64,000 nucleotides of DNA from Brachycybe producta (lineage: Eukaryota > Arthropoda > Diplopoda > Playtdesmida > Andrognathidae): positions 241,501 through 305,500 of the forward strand of contig JAUPFP010000009.1 of the NCBI GenBank assembly GCA_036925085.1, given 5' to 3'. Made by a program: the position numbers and the translations under genes. The notes beneath the pieces were generated by a model. The model ran no database searches and was not told the DNA's origin. It saw only the letters and a list, made by a program, of their open reading frames with translations. How positions within the stretch are numbered: the first letter of the stretch is position 1; each line of letters begins with the position of its first letter. Shown here one piece after another: positions 1-12,380 of this stretch.

Positions 1-1406
1 AATGAAAGTTTTTTATGGGCATGGGTTTGCACATTGCTGTAGCATACAATAAATTGTAATCCGAATAGGCAATATAAGATTTACTGTAGGTTTAGATGGA
101 TCATAATCATTTAAGTAGGGATTGTTTGCTTTTGCGTATCTGTGACTAGCAACAGAAACACCACCACACTTACCTTTTTCAATAAATAGGTGCATGTCAT
201 AATTTGTAAGTAGCTCTAACTCAACTTTAGTGTATTTCAAAGCATAGTGAAGTGAAATAACATGCTGGATTGAGGCCGAAGCTTTTAAAAGAAATATTTC
301 GAAAATTTTCAAAGACATTAGCTAAAATTAAACAATTGCTTCTTAAATAAATATTGTGATAGTCGCCCAATGTTTCACATTCGAATGAATCCCACCCATT
401 TTTCACATGTTCGTAATCTTTGTCAGAAATCACATCTTTGTTCAGTGTATTGTTGAAACAGTCTTTATGAGGAATACCCACTTAATAAAATTTTGAGAAA
501 TTATCCAAATATTCATATGGAAAAGATTATTTTTGTGTCATTAGATCTATTTTTGAAGGGTTTTAGAAAAACCGTGAAACACAATTAAATTTTTCTTTAG
601 GAAGGTTTTGAGCAAGGGTTGCTAATGGGGCAGACAAGAACTGAAAACTATCCAAAAAGACAAGATCATCAACGATAAAACTTGTATATCGTTCAATATT
701 CAGTGGAATGATGTTAATGGGTTTTTCTGTTTTAATCTTACTGAGGGCTTTAATGATAACATGCTCACCATATGACTAAAAATAATGAGCAAAACATGGC
801 AAATAAGAGCGATCATGCATGGTGGCACTACAACAACAGCAGGCTGCTCCTCTGTAATTGTTTCCTGGGAGATGGTGATCATGATCTCTTTACCTGTAAT
901 GAACTCGTTAAACTCTGTATTACAAGCATAGCAATGGGTCGCTTTGCGGAAATTTTCTTCATCTTCATTCATCATTATTATATTCTCTATCGGTGCTGAT
1001 TTCAACAATTCACTGGCTTTCTCTCTTAAGGCTTTCTCTTATAAGCAAGATCTGTAGATATTTTACATTCACGGGCTACAACTTTGCCATAACAGTCAAT
1101 GATAGCATAAAAATATGGGCAAGCTTTGCGGTTCTGAATGTTTTTGTATTAGATGTACTTGGATTTTGTGATGGTCCACTCACTTTTTGTATAATGCTTT
1201 CAAAGTCAAAATAAGCTACATAAGGGCAACGCAATGCTTTATGAAACTCGTTAAATTTTAAAATACAATTATCTTTGTTTGGTAAAAAAATGTTTGCTGA
1301 TTTATGCTCTTCACACATGGGGCGATGTCTTTTCTTTTTTTTAAACCATAATGGCTCATTAATCGCACAATATTTCAAATAAGAAAATAATGTTTATCAT
1401 GAAGAA
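1..1406 (-). pseudogene. Polinton/Maverick family-B DNA polymerase, exonuclease to palm part (copy 1)
   Basis: This is the middle of a protein-primed type B DNA polymerase, the replicase of Polinton transposons. On the minus strand the reading goes from about 1378 to the window edge. It shows the exonuclease I motif FDFES near 1140-1200, then a long gap-filled stretch, then KCGGVSVASHRYAKANNPYL (about 110-180), which precedes palm motif A. The reading changes frame several times and contains stops, so it is dead. The closest relative in the window is the second copy at 19485-21820, nearly the same at DNA level over several hundred bases. The gene continues beyond position 1, and its N-terminal part lies at 2106-3430 on the other side of an inserted LTR. 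Confidence 0.85.
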
Positions 1407-2101
1407 TGTAACACCCATCAACTCCTGATCCCGCCAAAACTATAGCCTGGGTGTAAACAACTCCTGTTTGTCTCTCCTTCCTTTCCCAATTAATATTCTG
1501 ATGGCGGAGTGATACCCTTAGGACCTTGGTTTGTCACTTGGACATGGTTACACCTCGTAGGTGTACATAGGTCCAAGGTATAAAAGGAACATGTTCCTCT
1601 TTGTTCCTTGTCCTTGTCTTTGCTCTAAACTTTGTATTACGTAGATATTATTCCGTACCACATCTTGGGCATGAGGACGCACCTTTGATCTAAACCATTA
1701 ATCTTTGTAATCTTCATGTTTCTTGACAAAGATGAATAAGTGTTACAATAAGAAACTGGGTTGTCTCTATGTTCCGAAACTAATAACTTCTCTACAGAGG
1801 CCGGAAACACCATAAGGTAAAAAGTGCATACAGATCCTGATGCAGCTACAACATCTTCTACTGCCGGTAAATATCAACAGGAGGAGATGTACATCAGCGT
1901 CGACGGAGAATAGGATGGCCACCATCCTTCTGCACCGATTTCACCCCATGCAGGAGGATGATCGCAATCCGTCGCCATTCAACTCTTTCTGTAGCTCGAA
2001 TCTTCTCCGTGCGGGCACCGTGCGATGCAGAGAAGTAACGAGTTACAAGAAACAACATCTACAAGTTGGTCAAAAAATAGAGTCAACGTCAAAAGCTCAC
2101 A
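1407..2101 (-). mobile_element. Solo LTR of the gypsy A/B/C family, inserted in the Polinton polymerase
   Basis: A 695-bp LTR runs from TGTAACACCC to AGCTCACA on the plus strand. It is flanked by the 4-bp direct repeat AGAA (1403-1406 and 2102-2105), the expected target duplication. It has a TATA box (TATAAAAG, 1579-1586) and the same U3/R/U5 landmarks as the LTRs at 12401-13085, 41267-41688 and 49833-50527. In plus orientation it reads 5' to 3' (TG to CA), opposite to the host polymerase. No internal element sequence remains, so it is a recombination remnant. The strand is given relative to the host gene; the LTR itself reads on plus. Confidence 0.9.
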
Positions 2102-2105
2102 AGAA

Positions 2106-3430
2106 GTATTAATTTCTCTATTTGAGTTGGAGTCACTTAAATGAAGAGGAACTATTTACTTATTGTATCCAAAACCATTAACTTTGAGATTATTTGCAAT
2201 TTTAAATTTTGATATCTGGTTTAAGGCAACTGGGTATTCAAGCATAGATGTATCCAGTAGTTTTTCTTGTTTCATATAGTGACTCACTCTATTTGGATGG
2301 TTGGATCTAGTTATTGGATATAAATAGGCTAGTACACTCCATAAAAAACACTTGGCATCTTTTGATACATTGTTTAAAATACAGTTTTTATTTTTAAGTG
2401 AAACAGGAATTTTTCCAGAACACTCTCCTTTATATGGTCTATATTTACCAATTTTAACATCAATATCTTCAATGGAATCAATTACCCAACCCAAACATCT
2501 ATTAATGAATGTTTCTATAGCACTTAAGATCTGCTTTTCACAATCTCGCAAGTATTGTTTTATTTCTGAATTATGCATAATGAGTTTCATATTACTACAA
2601 AAATAAGAATCATTTGTTTCGTAAGTTATTGTTGGCTCATTGTAAACATAAATCATTTTTGGCTTAATAAAATGAATGTGTAAACATAATTGAAATTTAA
2701 ATCTTAGTTTTTTAGACCATTCCTGCCACAAATTTATTACATAAAAATAAATATGCTGAAAATAAACTCTAGGGTGCTGAATATTATTCCCGTTAATGTG
2801 TTTTAATGTAACTAGTAAACCGTCAAACCCTGTTTTATATATTACAAAAGAATTTGACAAAATTATTTCATGAACATTTTTTAAAGGATCTAACCATTGT
2901 ATTTTTGTATTAAATTCAGAATTACCTAGGTTACATTTTTCTATACTAGTACCAATTACATGAACACGAAAGAAATGTTCCATCGAGTCATCTTGCTTCC
3001 CACATAAAAAACAATTAATTTTTTAAAATCAAACCCAAACTTTGACAAACAAGCAGGAAACAGCTTAAGTTTTGTTATTAATTGAGGATAAATATGAATG
3101 GGGATACAAGCACCTTTTGTGTATTTATTTTCAAATATAACAATAAACCATTGTTCACTATTTAAATCTTGTAGAATCCAGAGCTTCCAATTGTCCTCGA
3201 TTTCGAGAGGTTTGTGAGCTATAAAATCTGGTATTACGCTTTTCTCCTGCAATCTGCTCAGATGACGTCCAAACCATTCACTGATTGCATCTTCGCTTAC
3301 ATTGGTTGAGGATCCCGCATCATTATCAATGTTTGCTTTATGTTATGCAGCCTGCTTTTTTGGAGTGATTTTCCTTTTAGTCTTCAGGCCACTTACTTCA
3401 CTTTCTACAGTCAAGTCTATCAAGATTTTT
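2106..3430 (-). pseudogene. Polinton DNA polymerase B, N-terminal part (copy 1)
   Basis: Read on minus, two long frames (3252-2956 and 2983-2156) join with a small shift into the N-terminal region that precedes the exonuclease domain in Polinton polymerases. Family marks are GWVIDSIEDIDVKIGKYRP (near 2440-2500), the KIPVSLKNKNCILNN segment and KCFLWSVLAYLYPI. Coding sense continues upstream in frame to about 3430 through one stop. After the last block (VNGFGYNK) comes a TAA at 2156-2158, then frame-shifted coding resumes and is cut by the solo LTR at 1407-2101. No terminal inverted repeat was found nearby. Confidence 0.8.
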
Positions 3431-5180
3431 GTTTCTCAGTATTTTTTCTATGAAATATTTACACTGTCACAAATAAGTACTACCAATCATGCTAGGATTT
3501 TTTTCATTTTTTAAAAAATATTTAATGTTTAAAATTGCTTACCAATTACTTCTCTGATGTCCTGCATATTGCAGCTTATGTTGAGTTAGAAAATAAACTT
3601 GATGAATAAACTAAAAAAATTTTTCAATAGAAGTATATAAGTATACTTAACAAGTTTCACAAACAAGAAACTGCTTTGAGCACAAAAGATGACTGAAGAA
3701 CAACAGTGAGACTGACCTACTTTAAATATAGTGACGAATAGTTGGAGCTGCAGAGCATACTGAGTTTTATGTAAAATGTGCTCTACTTTTATACAAAAAA
3801 TTGTAATCTTGTATATTATCACTAGCCAATGGTTAAATCATAAAATAATTTTAGCCTATGAAACTTCAGGTCAAGGCATCAAAATATATTACAACAATTA
3901 GGTCAAGGTTTTTATGAGAAACAACATGTTGACAAGTCTCTTAGCAGTAAATCATTTTTAAAACAGCTATTAGAGATACTATTTTCATAACTATTTAGGT
4001 CAAGATTTTAAAAAATGTGAGAGCCATCATTTGATGAAGACTCAGGGTAACAGAATATTTAAAGACATATGTCATTATATTAAAGATCATATGTCACTTT
4101 AGTTGGTGTTTAGGTCAAGGTTTTGAAAACAAAATAGCAGTTAATTATTTTTAAAACAGCTGTTAAAGTCTACATTTTCATAATTATCTATTCCAAGGTT
4201 TTGGAAAATATGAGAACCGACTTTTCAACAAGATGTATAATAGTGGATCATTTTTAATGATTAGTAAATTGAGAAATACCCATTTAGTAATTATTTATCT
4301 CAAGGTCATGTAAAATGCATGAAAACCAGAAACCAGTTAAATACTAGACATCAGCAAGCTAGACATAGTATTCAATAAACCACAAAACCAAACTAATGCA
4401 TGATGCCATGCTGATAACAAAAATTTGAAATGTATTTCAAATAGTTTTACATTTACTAGCAAAAATAATTTTTTAATAAGTAGTTAAAATGAATTAAAAC
4501 TCATAATAAACTAGCTAATTTTAAAAATTTTAGAAAATCAAAAAACATTACATATTGTTTTTATTGAACTTTATATTTATACTTATTTTTCATAACATTT
4601 AAAAACAAATTGATGATTAAACAGCTTGTAAACATGTGATGTTTTTTTATTAAAATAAGAAAAAAAAGACATACAAAAATAAATGTTTATATATACATTT
4701 TATTTTATTTTTCAAAAAACAATGAATATTAAGAAAGAAAAAAAAACAGTAAATTTACAAAAGAAGCAAAATATTTTTGGGGGGGGTTTTCAAAAAAAAA
4801 TTACAATATTTTTTGTTGGTATTTTTTAAGAAAAAAACAGTATGTTAAATAGGGTGGAGCTTATTTTTTAACTTTTGAAATTTGATCTTCTTACCCCCTC
4901 ATTTTGTTCCAATATATGAATTAAAAATTCACAAAAAATATGAACACAATTGGACAATATTTAGGGATAGCTCAATGATGCTGAGGTTTCTGGTACTTGA
5001 CAAGCTGTAGTCGATGGATAAAAACTGTAATATCATTCAGACATTTAGTAATAGATTGTATTGTCACAAATATCACAAATGTACATTGTACACCAGTCAG
5101 CAAAGGGCTTAAAAATCCAGATGCATTAAAAGAGTGTCATCAATTTTTTAAGAGCATTTCGAGCAATATTAATTAATCAC
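3431..5180. other. AT-rich stretch without a recognisable gene
   Basis: No coding sequence could be supported on either strand. The region has many A and T runs and a G7 tract near 4780. The only organised part is the degenerate repeat at about 3870-4340. It may be Polinton end sequence or old intergenic DNA. Confidence 0.6.
3870..4340. repeat. Degenerate tandem repeat, unit about 100 bp
   Basis: The core aggtcaaggttttgaaaa recurs with changes near 3900, 3995, 4110, 4190 and 4300. The second half of the unit (aaaacagctattagag / aaaacagctgttaaag) recurs with the same rough spacing. Divergence is high. Confidence 0.5.
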
Positions 5181-5183
5181 ATA

Positions 5184-6219
5184 TTGGAACTCATCATTGG
5201 TGCTGCTTTCCATGTTTGTTTGGGACCAACATCCTCTCCTGGGGTTCAACTATTCAAGCTTGTCCAGGAACACTGGGGATTGGTTGACAAAAACAAGTAC
5301 CAAACAGGCATTGCAAGTGATGATGTGGCTGGTCTTGCGAAAGACATTCGGGAGAGTGTCATCGAGTTTGCCCTCAAGCAATTAGAGCAGAATCAGCCAA
5401 GGGATGACTACAAGGAATTCCTAGAGTTAGCAATCATCTTTCTTGGTGCAGCTCCTACTAGAGGTGTGCACTTCATGTCACCCGGGCCCATGCATCATGC
5501 CCGCTGGATGTCGAAGGTAATCTATTCTCTGAAGGTCTGGATGTTCCAGTCCCAGTTTAAACTGACTCCACGAGAGGAAAATGGCCTGCATCACATGTGT
5601 GTTTGTTGTTCGTGTATACCTGAAGGCGTGGATGACTGCACCACTGGCTGCAAGTGCTCCACACAATGACATGTTGCTCCTGAAGTCCCTCTTGCAGTAC
5701 TCAGCAGTTCATTTTGCTATCTCAAAGGCCACATCAGACAAGCTGCCTAACCACTTGTGGTATTTGTCTGAAAATCTCGTTGGCCTGGCTTTCTTCGATA
5801 GTCAGGTTAGTTCAGCAACAAAGAGGATGATGGTGAAGGCTCTGGAGCAGGAAGGAACTCCAGACCAGGCAAAGTGCATCAATGTCGAACTGGACACCTT
5901 CAATGGCAAGAGCCTGGAAGTCTTTGTCAGTACAAATTCAAACAAACTATTTGAACTGATAGAGCTGCCCAACAAATTTCTCTCCGTGGATCCAGATGAG
6001 TTGGATGATCAAGATGGTTTCAAGCAGGCCTAGGAGACAGTGCAAGCTTTGAAGGTGGTCAATGATCATGCAGAACGTGGAGTCACACTCATACAAGAGT
6101 TCAATGGTCTCATGACACGTGATGAATCGCAGCTCCAGTTCTTGCTGCAGGTTGTTGAAGAGCACCGTCGAGCATTCCCAGACAGCAGAAAACAGACTTT
6201 GGCAAAGGCTATGAATTAA
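5184..6219 (+). pseudogene. Unclassified multi-copy transposon-type gene, frameshifted
   Basis: Two overlapping frames (5184-5610 and 5581-6033) form one protein with a frame change near 5600. Coding sense runs through a TAG at 6031-6033 to a TAA at 6217-6219. Characteristic segments are HHARWMSKVIYSLKVWMFQ, YLKAWMTAPLAASAPHNDM, HLWYLSENLVGLAFFDSQVS and VVNDHAERGVTLIQEFN. From memory this matches a family of uncharacterised repeated proteins seen in many cnidarian, arthropod and mollusc genomes. I cannot assign it to a named superfamily or point to catalytic residues. Its 3' side abuts the broken integrase of gypsy A at about 6340. There is no obvious start codon context or intron. Confidence 0.6.
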
Positions 6220-6339
6220 ACCTAAAACATAAACATTGCCAGACATTCTTGGACAATATATGCCCAAGTACATTGAATCATAAAGACCATAAAAGCCAAA
6301 TAACAATGTTCTGATTAACCATATAGTGTAGTACTTCTT

Positions 6340-7346
6340 TTGTCGCAAATGAGTCTCATGCAGGTTGGCTATTGCTATCTCAACCTCTTCCGTGGTGACC
6401 ACAGAAGGTGCTGCAGGATTTGAATCCATAATTTTTGGTAATAGAGGTGCCCGGTTGTCAACTCGCAGTCGGGCATCTCTTCCAAACATTAGGCTGTATG
6501 GGAGTACTTCGTTGATGTGTGTATGGCGGTGGTGTAAGCAAAGGCAGCGGCTTGGAGATGGAAGTACCAGTCTCGCTGTCCTTTTTTAGGTCTTATGTCT
6601 CTTAATGGTCTGCATTAGTTTTATTCGTTCTTTTCGCAAAACCGTCTCCATGTGGAAAGTACGTTGTAGTGGTGGCATGCATAATCCCTAGTTCGTCACA
6701 CAGCACTTGTGTGTCTTTGGCTGTGAAAGGTGTCCCTCGATCGGTGGTTATGCTCCTGGGCATCCTGATGAGATACACAATTGTATCTTTCAGGAAGTTC
6801 TTAGTTCTTTTGGCTGACTGGCTGTGCACAGCTCGTGCAAAGCAGAATCTGGTGGCGTAATCCACTGCCAAGATGATGCGCTTGAAACCACCCAGAGATT
6901 TTGGTAGGGGGCCGATATAATCGATCCCCCAACACTCACCTGAATCCCCAATCTGAATTTCATGCAGGAATCCAGGCATATATGATGGTATCCTGTTTCC
7001 ATGTCAACCAAAAGAATCGTTGGCACCCCTTTTCCAATGTCTTATCCTGACCAAAATGTCCGGCTTCAGGACTATCGTGTAGTAGTCTCAGAACTTCGGG
7101 TACGAGATGTTTAGGCACCACTGTCACGAGCTTTGGTGTAACGCTACCTTGGTACACAAGGGCACAGAGTATCCCATCCACAATGATGTAGATGTGATGA
7201 AGCTCGGAACTCGGATTGTTACGAAGTTCGGTTTTGAGTTGCGTCACGTTTGGGTCTTTCTCTTGTTCTTCCGACCAGTCCCACCGCAGTGTTACTGCGT
7301 AAACCACGCTATCATCAAGATTGTTCGTGTAGCTTGCAGATTCCAA
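6340..7346 (-). pseudogene. Gypsy A integrase
   Basis: Read on minus, the N-terminal zinc-binding region appears as LLHDSPEAGHFGQDKTLEKG, but its cysteine pair is lost in a frame change near 6990. The catalytic core follows: first Asp in ECWGIDYIGPL, second Asp in ITTDRGTPF, then GFAKRTNKT, where the usual catalytic Glu of the GxxERxN block is Lys. The C-terminal piece (MFGRDARLRVDN, about 6489-6340) is in another frame. The Glu-to-Lys change alone should abolish strand transfer. Integrase inserts the cDNA copy into the genome. Confidence 0.85.
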
Positions 7347-7735
7347 TCTTCAGAAACATCCAATGGACTCCATGAGATGCAGTCTGCATTCACATGAGTG
7401 ATGCTGGCCTTGTAGACTACCATGTAGTCATATTCCTGGAGTAGCAACTGCCAGCGGCCCAGGCATCCCTGAAGCCGTTGTGCAGACTTTAGGTAGCACA
7501 ATGCATGATGGTTGGTGATGATCACAAAGGCTTTGTTGAAGAGGTACGGTCGAAACTTGACAATACTGTACACCACTGCGAGACACTCCTTATCGGTAGT
7601 CAAGTAGTTCAGCTCAGCATCTCGTAACACGAAACACCCAGGATCTGCAGTTCCTTGGCTGGCAACTTCTGGTATAGGATGGCCCCGATGCCATAGGCAG
7701 ATGCAGATGCATTCTGGTTTCAGCATTTGGATTGT
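7292..7735 (-). pseudogene. Gypsy A RNase H domain
   Basis: This is the RNase H-like tail of the RT polyprotein, recognisable from LNYLTTDKECLAVVYSIVKFRPYLF, TNHHALCYLKSAQRLQGCLGRW and the HVNADCISW end motif. The N-terminal active-site Asp region (TDAS equivalent) is frame-disrupted near 7735-7690. The domain degrades the RNA strand of the cDNA hybrid. It lies between RT (7720-8540) and integrase (7346-6340). Confidence 0.85.
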
Positions 7736-8540
7736 AAATGGTTAAAACCCGGTGTGTTGGTGAGCTTGGTCTTCAACAAAGTGAACGCTGCCTCTCTGTC
7801 GATCGTCCATGAAAAGGGCAACCCTATCTTAATCATATCTGTGAGTGGTTTGGAGAAATGGGCAAAGTTTGTGATGAAGCGCTGATAGAAACCGGCCATG
7901 CCCAGGAATCGCTTTACCTCCTTGACATTAGTAGGAGCTGCTAAGTCAGAGATGGCAACCACTTTCCGTGGGTCTGGACATACTTCTGCTTCTGAGATGA
8001 TGTGCCCCAAGTAGAGGACTTCTTCATAACCGAAGAAGCTTTTGTCAGGGTGTAGCTTCAACTCCGCCTCTCTTAGGAGTCCCAGGACGCAGTCCAACCT
8101 CTCAATAAATTGTTCAAAAGTCACACCGAACACAATGATATCGTCCAGATATACTAGGCAGGTCTCCCATTTGTGGCCCGCCAAAAGAATGTCTAGGGCA
8201 TGCTGCATAGTAGCAGGAGCATTATGCAGACCAAAGGGCATTCGATTGAATTCGGATAACCCACCAGGTGTGATGAACGCCGTCTTCTCCCTGTCCTCCT
8301 TGGCAACCTCAAATTGCCAGTAGCCAGAGATCATGTCTAGGGTCGCGAAGATTCTTGACCCACGAAGTGAATCTAAAGCATCATCAATTCGGGGTAATGG
8401 GTAATTGTCTGGTTTGGTTATGTCGTTCAGATGCCTATAGTCGATGTAGAAACGCCATTGCCCGTCCTTCTTCTTTACCAAACCGTTACTTACGTAGTTT
8501 AGGCTCGAGTCGCATTGCCTCATCCAATTTAGCACCTGAC
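7720..8540 (-). pseudogene. Gypsy A reverse transcriptase
   Basis: A 271-residue frame covers RT. It shows VKKKDGQWRFYIDYRHLN, the first catalytic Asp in FATLDMISGYW, the QG/PFG block FNRMPFGLHNAPATMQHAL and the intact YLDD box (CLVYLDDIIVFG). The thumb (YLGHIISEAEVCPD) and the VKRFLGMAGFYQRFI connection follow. The RT core itself still looks intact, but the upstream join and the downstream RNase H are broken. Confidence 0.92.
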
Positions 8541-9005
8541 TCTTTCGTCACTATCAGGTCAGCGTTTGAAGTTGCTTTTACTTCAACTGTCTCGAGGCAG
8601 TAGTCTTTTTGTATGTGGGCTATCACTTCGCCAGAGGCGAGGGTTAATGGCTTCATAGTGGTGTTCAGGACTTCGACCCGGAAGCTGTTGCTGTTGTGGC
8701 CTTGCATGATACCGGAAGCCACACAGACTCCCCTCAAGGCTCATAGCTTCTCATTGGGAGCGACCACAAAAAGGTCCTGGTTCGTGAGGATTCTAGAGGC
8801 CTCTAAATCCACTAGTGCAGTCCCTCGGCCAATGAGTTGTGTTATCCTTTTGACTACTAGGTGCTTGTTTGGTTGCTGCATAGTCTTGACTTCAATGGGA
8901 GCCGTGACTGTCTCCTCAAGAGTAACTGGTGTAATCTCCTCTAAGGCACTCTTGACGTACGCTTCAATACACTGCCTTCAGAGTGTCGGCTCAAAGAGAC
9001 CTTAG
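8486..9005 (-). pseudogene. Gypsy A protease-RT linker
   Basis: This is a stretch between protease and RT, with EVLNTTMKPLTLASGEVIAH and KDYCLETVEVKATSNADL as conserved segments. The same segments occur in gypsy B (44951-45595), which supports real coding. Frame changes occur near 8740 and 9000. No separate catalytic motif is visible. Confidence 0.7.
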
Positions 9006-9010
9006 AGACC

Positions 9011-9943
9011 TTATAGGTCTGCATGGACACAAGGAGCTTCAGTGCCCCACCCAGGTCTTGGCCTAAGATGGTGTCGGGTGGGCCAGTGATAACCAGCAAA
9101 CAGTTGGTTGGCTATTTCCACAGTAGTGGAGACTTGCCCTGCCACGGCAATTGTAGCTCCCCTAACTTCCTCAATTTTGGAAGGAAGGGCCATAGGCTCG
9201 ACATTGAGTTGGAGCTGCTTTGCTAGGGTATCGGCGATGATGCTGCCGCAAGCTCCAGTGTCCACAAGCATGCGGACCTCTTTTCCATTGACAGCGAGAG
9301 TGATCTTTGGGCTCTCACCACTGACACTGTGCTCTCCGATTTCCTTAGACATACAAGTATTTTTGAGTTGTCTATATAGGTCCGTCAGCATTCGGTGGCA
9401 ACAAGGGTGTCCTTGTAGTGAAGCCCCACCACCAGGGGTTAATATGGCAACCATTTCGTTGTTAGTGTGCCCCAAGGTGGTAGCGGCGATGTTGAGGGCC
9501 TCCAGAATGCCATGATAAGTAGCGAGGTCATCCATCTCCCAAGTTGATTCGGGGATTTGGTCAACCATCATTATGGGTATGTTGGCCGGAACGCTGATGT
9601 CATGATTGGTATTTGCAGGAGACGAGTCAGATGAGGAGGCTGGGGTGCCTGGGCCCGTATCGGAGGCCTCCCTCGCAAGATTGTAAGTCGGGTACACGTA
9701 CTGGTGTTCTGTGTGCTCATAGTTTCTATAGCGCGGTAGATAGTATGCGCGCTCTTCAGGTCGGACATATTGACCTGGTGCATGTCGTCTGTAGTGTATA
9801 CTGTAGCGAGGCTCGTACTGCTCTCGGTAACCGATAGTGTGGTGAAGAGCTGTCCGATTCACTACGGTATCTGTGATGTCGTGATCGTTGAGGTGTTGAA
9901 GTACGTGGAGTTCGTAGCAGTGCGGGTGGCAAGTCAGCCGCAT
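9011..9943 (-). pseudogene. Gypsy A aspartic protease and preceding polyprotein segment
   Basis: A 310-residue frame holds the retropepsin-like site LVDTGACGSIIADTLAKQL about two thirds of the way along, after ITLAVNGKEVRM. The upstream part is rich in Tyr, Arg and His (YRNYEHTEHQYVYPTYNL) and then has the conserved block IPESTWEMDDLATYHGILEA, shared with gypsy B. The protease would cut the Gag-Pol polyprotein. The segment before it has no CCHC knuckle. Confidence 0.82.
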
Positions 9944-10382
9944 TGTAGCTAGCTATTAGCTGGGCTACTTGTTTTCTCAGCTGGTTGAATAGGTACATGA
10001 TGGTGGTTTTGTGCACCGGAGTGCTCTGGCTGGGGTTGTTCGGATTGACATGGTCGAGAGTACGATGAATAGTACACTGGTGGTGGTGACTGGTGTAGAG
10101 AGCAATCGTATGAGGTGTGAGCCGTGCGCTGTAAAGTTGGTTGGTGCACATCACCACTAATGGCGGCATCATGTTGTGTTGCCCCTAGGTGCCTGGTTGA
10201 GTGGCCGGGTCCACGGTGGGTTCATACGTGGCAGCCATGTGCGATGATGCGGCATGTCTAGTGTAAGTGCCATATGTCTGTGGTGTTGGGTAAGTCCCCC
10301 ATAGTGTTGATATATTCATGCTGCCTCTAGAGTGAAAAAGATCCCTCTGGGTAGCCACAATTAGTCGTGAGTGGGCGTCCAT
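9756..10382 (-). pseudogene. Tyr/His/Thr-rich N-terminal ORF of gypsy A
   Basis: Overlapping frames at 10382-10185 and 10172-9756 have a low-complexity composition (Thr, His, Tyr, Pro, Gln) and a short Leu/Ile-patterned stretch, IMYLFNQLRKQVAQL. The matching region of gypsy B (43605-44300) has the same composition and IMHQLDQLKIQL. This sits where gag should be but shows neither a retrotransposon gag domain nor a zinc knuckle. Its role is unknown; it may be a diverged nucleocapsid-type protein. Confidence 0.5.
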
Positions 10383-10399
10383 TCTGTGGTGACTCGTTC

Positions 10400-12380
10400 A
10401 GCAAGTCGTAGTCTGTAGTATTGATGTAAGTCGATGTGTGTAGGTTCGATCGCTGATTCCGCTGTAGATTGTGATCTTTTGTCGGTAACCAACACCCTCA
10501 TACTCTTATACACTGAGTAACAATGGTCTACCTATGTTTAATAAAGATGGTGGTGTTGTTTTGTTTGTTGTGTAGATGACGGTGTTGTTCGTCAGTTAGG
10601 TGTGATGGTCCCAACTGATGTAGTGTTATAAATTCTTTATTGAGTTTTCTTTTTTTTTGTAAAGACTCAGAGAATTTCTCTCTCAACATGTAGTATATGG
10701 TGACCACGTGGAGATTATAAGAGTTCTAAGAGTCCTCAATAAGAACAGTAGATGCACAATGGAAAATTCGAGCGTGGTACACCACCCAATCAAATGATGC
10801 ACTGCAGAAAGTTGGAAATAACTGGAAGAGTGAAACTAAAACACGGTGCCCACACACTTAGATTCACTTGTTTAGCAGAAAGCAGAAGTAAGAGTTTGTG
10901 CAAAGAGAGGATGCACAAAGCGATGAAAGTTCAAGATGGCAGAACTTTCAGAAGAGGAACAAAAAGAATAAAAGTCCAAGATGGCTGGGCTTTTATAGGA
11001 AAGAGTGAAGAAAACTGAATTGCTCCAAAAAGTAGAGGATTCTGGTGTGGTGCCCACATGCCAAAGAATATTTTATTAAAAAGAACAAATCAGTGCAGCA
11101 ATGGAAGATTGTTGGTTGTTTGAAAAGAAAAGTTGTTTGCAAGCAAGAAGAAATGTTCAAATGTTCTGTTGAAATTAGATGTCCTCACTGGTGGATGGCT
11201 CTGGATGAAAAGGGCAGAGTCACTGGCAGTGAGGAACTATAGTTGGAGTGATGAGAAGAGGTCTGTAGGTGGCGCTGTGGTGGCCACTTCCGGTTGTCGA
11301 ATTTATTGTAATGTCCGAAAATGTTCGAAAAATGATGAATTTTGTCAGTTGGCGCTTGATGGTCACCAGGAGGAAGAGCACAAGAAGGAGAGAAAAGACC
11401 AAAAGAAAAAAGAACTGCGCCTCTTCCTTTGGAAGAGGAAAGAGGAGCAAAGAACAAAAAGAGAAAAGAAGATACAAAAAAAGTGTTCACATGAAGCAAA
11501 AAACTGCTCCATTGGCATTTTTTGAAGTGTCTGGTGGAACCAAGATGGCGGTCAGTGCTTCAATGGTGTCCAATGGAAAAGTTCATGTGAAGATACATTG
11601 TGGTGATGCTGGTGAGTTTGAAGATGAGGTCCCAAAAAAAGCACAATGAATGAACAAAAGAACAAAAAGAAGAGGGGACAAGGGAGTCCCACGTGGCTAG
11701 ATAAAAGTGTGTTTTAGCTTGTAAGCCCCTAACAATGATACGAAGCTAGGACGAAAACTTGCTAGGAAAATGAAAAATAAAGAGTGAAGGTAATAAGCAC
11801 ATTTAAAAGACACACATCTTTTAAAGGCCTATTAATAGGTGGAAAGACAAGTAGCTGAGATTTGTTTGCTTACCTCACAATGATATGGAGTTTCGGCTAA
11901 GTAAACTTCTCGGAGATTAAAAAGAATTTGTTTGAAGTGTTGCAAACCTACCAACCAATGATACGGAAGAGGGTCAAGTGGGTTTCACTTCGAAATATAA
12001 AAAAAAGTTAAAAAACAGAGGATGACTATGAAACATAAAACATAGAATACAAAAAACATGGACGGAAACACGTGTCCACAACGGTTGCATCCGTGTTCCC
12101 CCGAGTGCTAAACAGATAGCAGACAAAAGTTCTTTTCCACGTGTCTCTCTGGACAGGACACAGAATCGTGCGGTCGACCTGTGATGTGTGTATTCACAGT
12201 CTCTTAACACGCAGTTCCACAGATTCGGCACCACGTGGTCAACTTTTGATGCAATCGCTGGTCTCTTTCAACACGTGGCTCCTACAAAGAAAGGACGGAT
12301 GAAGGATCGTGAGGCACAATCACGAAACTTAGGACAAAAGACGTCTTCTGTAGACAGGTCGGAGCAGGCAAATGGAGGCA
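10400..12380 (-). other. Long 5' leader of gypsy A with repeated stem-loop modules
   Basis: No coding sequence could be supported here. The sequence is shared with the leaders of gypsy B (41700-43600) and C (22900-24040). It contains three copies of a motif reading CAATGATACGGAG or close to it on plus (11733-11745, 11878-11890, 11956-11968). The middle copy lies in the loop of a stem formed by 11864-11872 and 11898-11906 (8 of 9 pairs). A palindrome CCTATTAATAGG lies near 11828-11839. Confidence 0.65.

Noticed and set aside
11185-11650. Lys/Arg/Glu-rich frames in the gypsy A leader
   Set aside because: Purine-rich DNA gives such frames by chance, and they are not kept in C or B.
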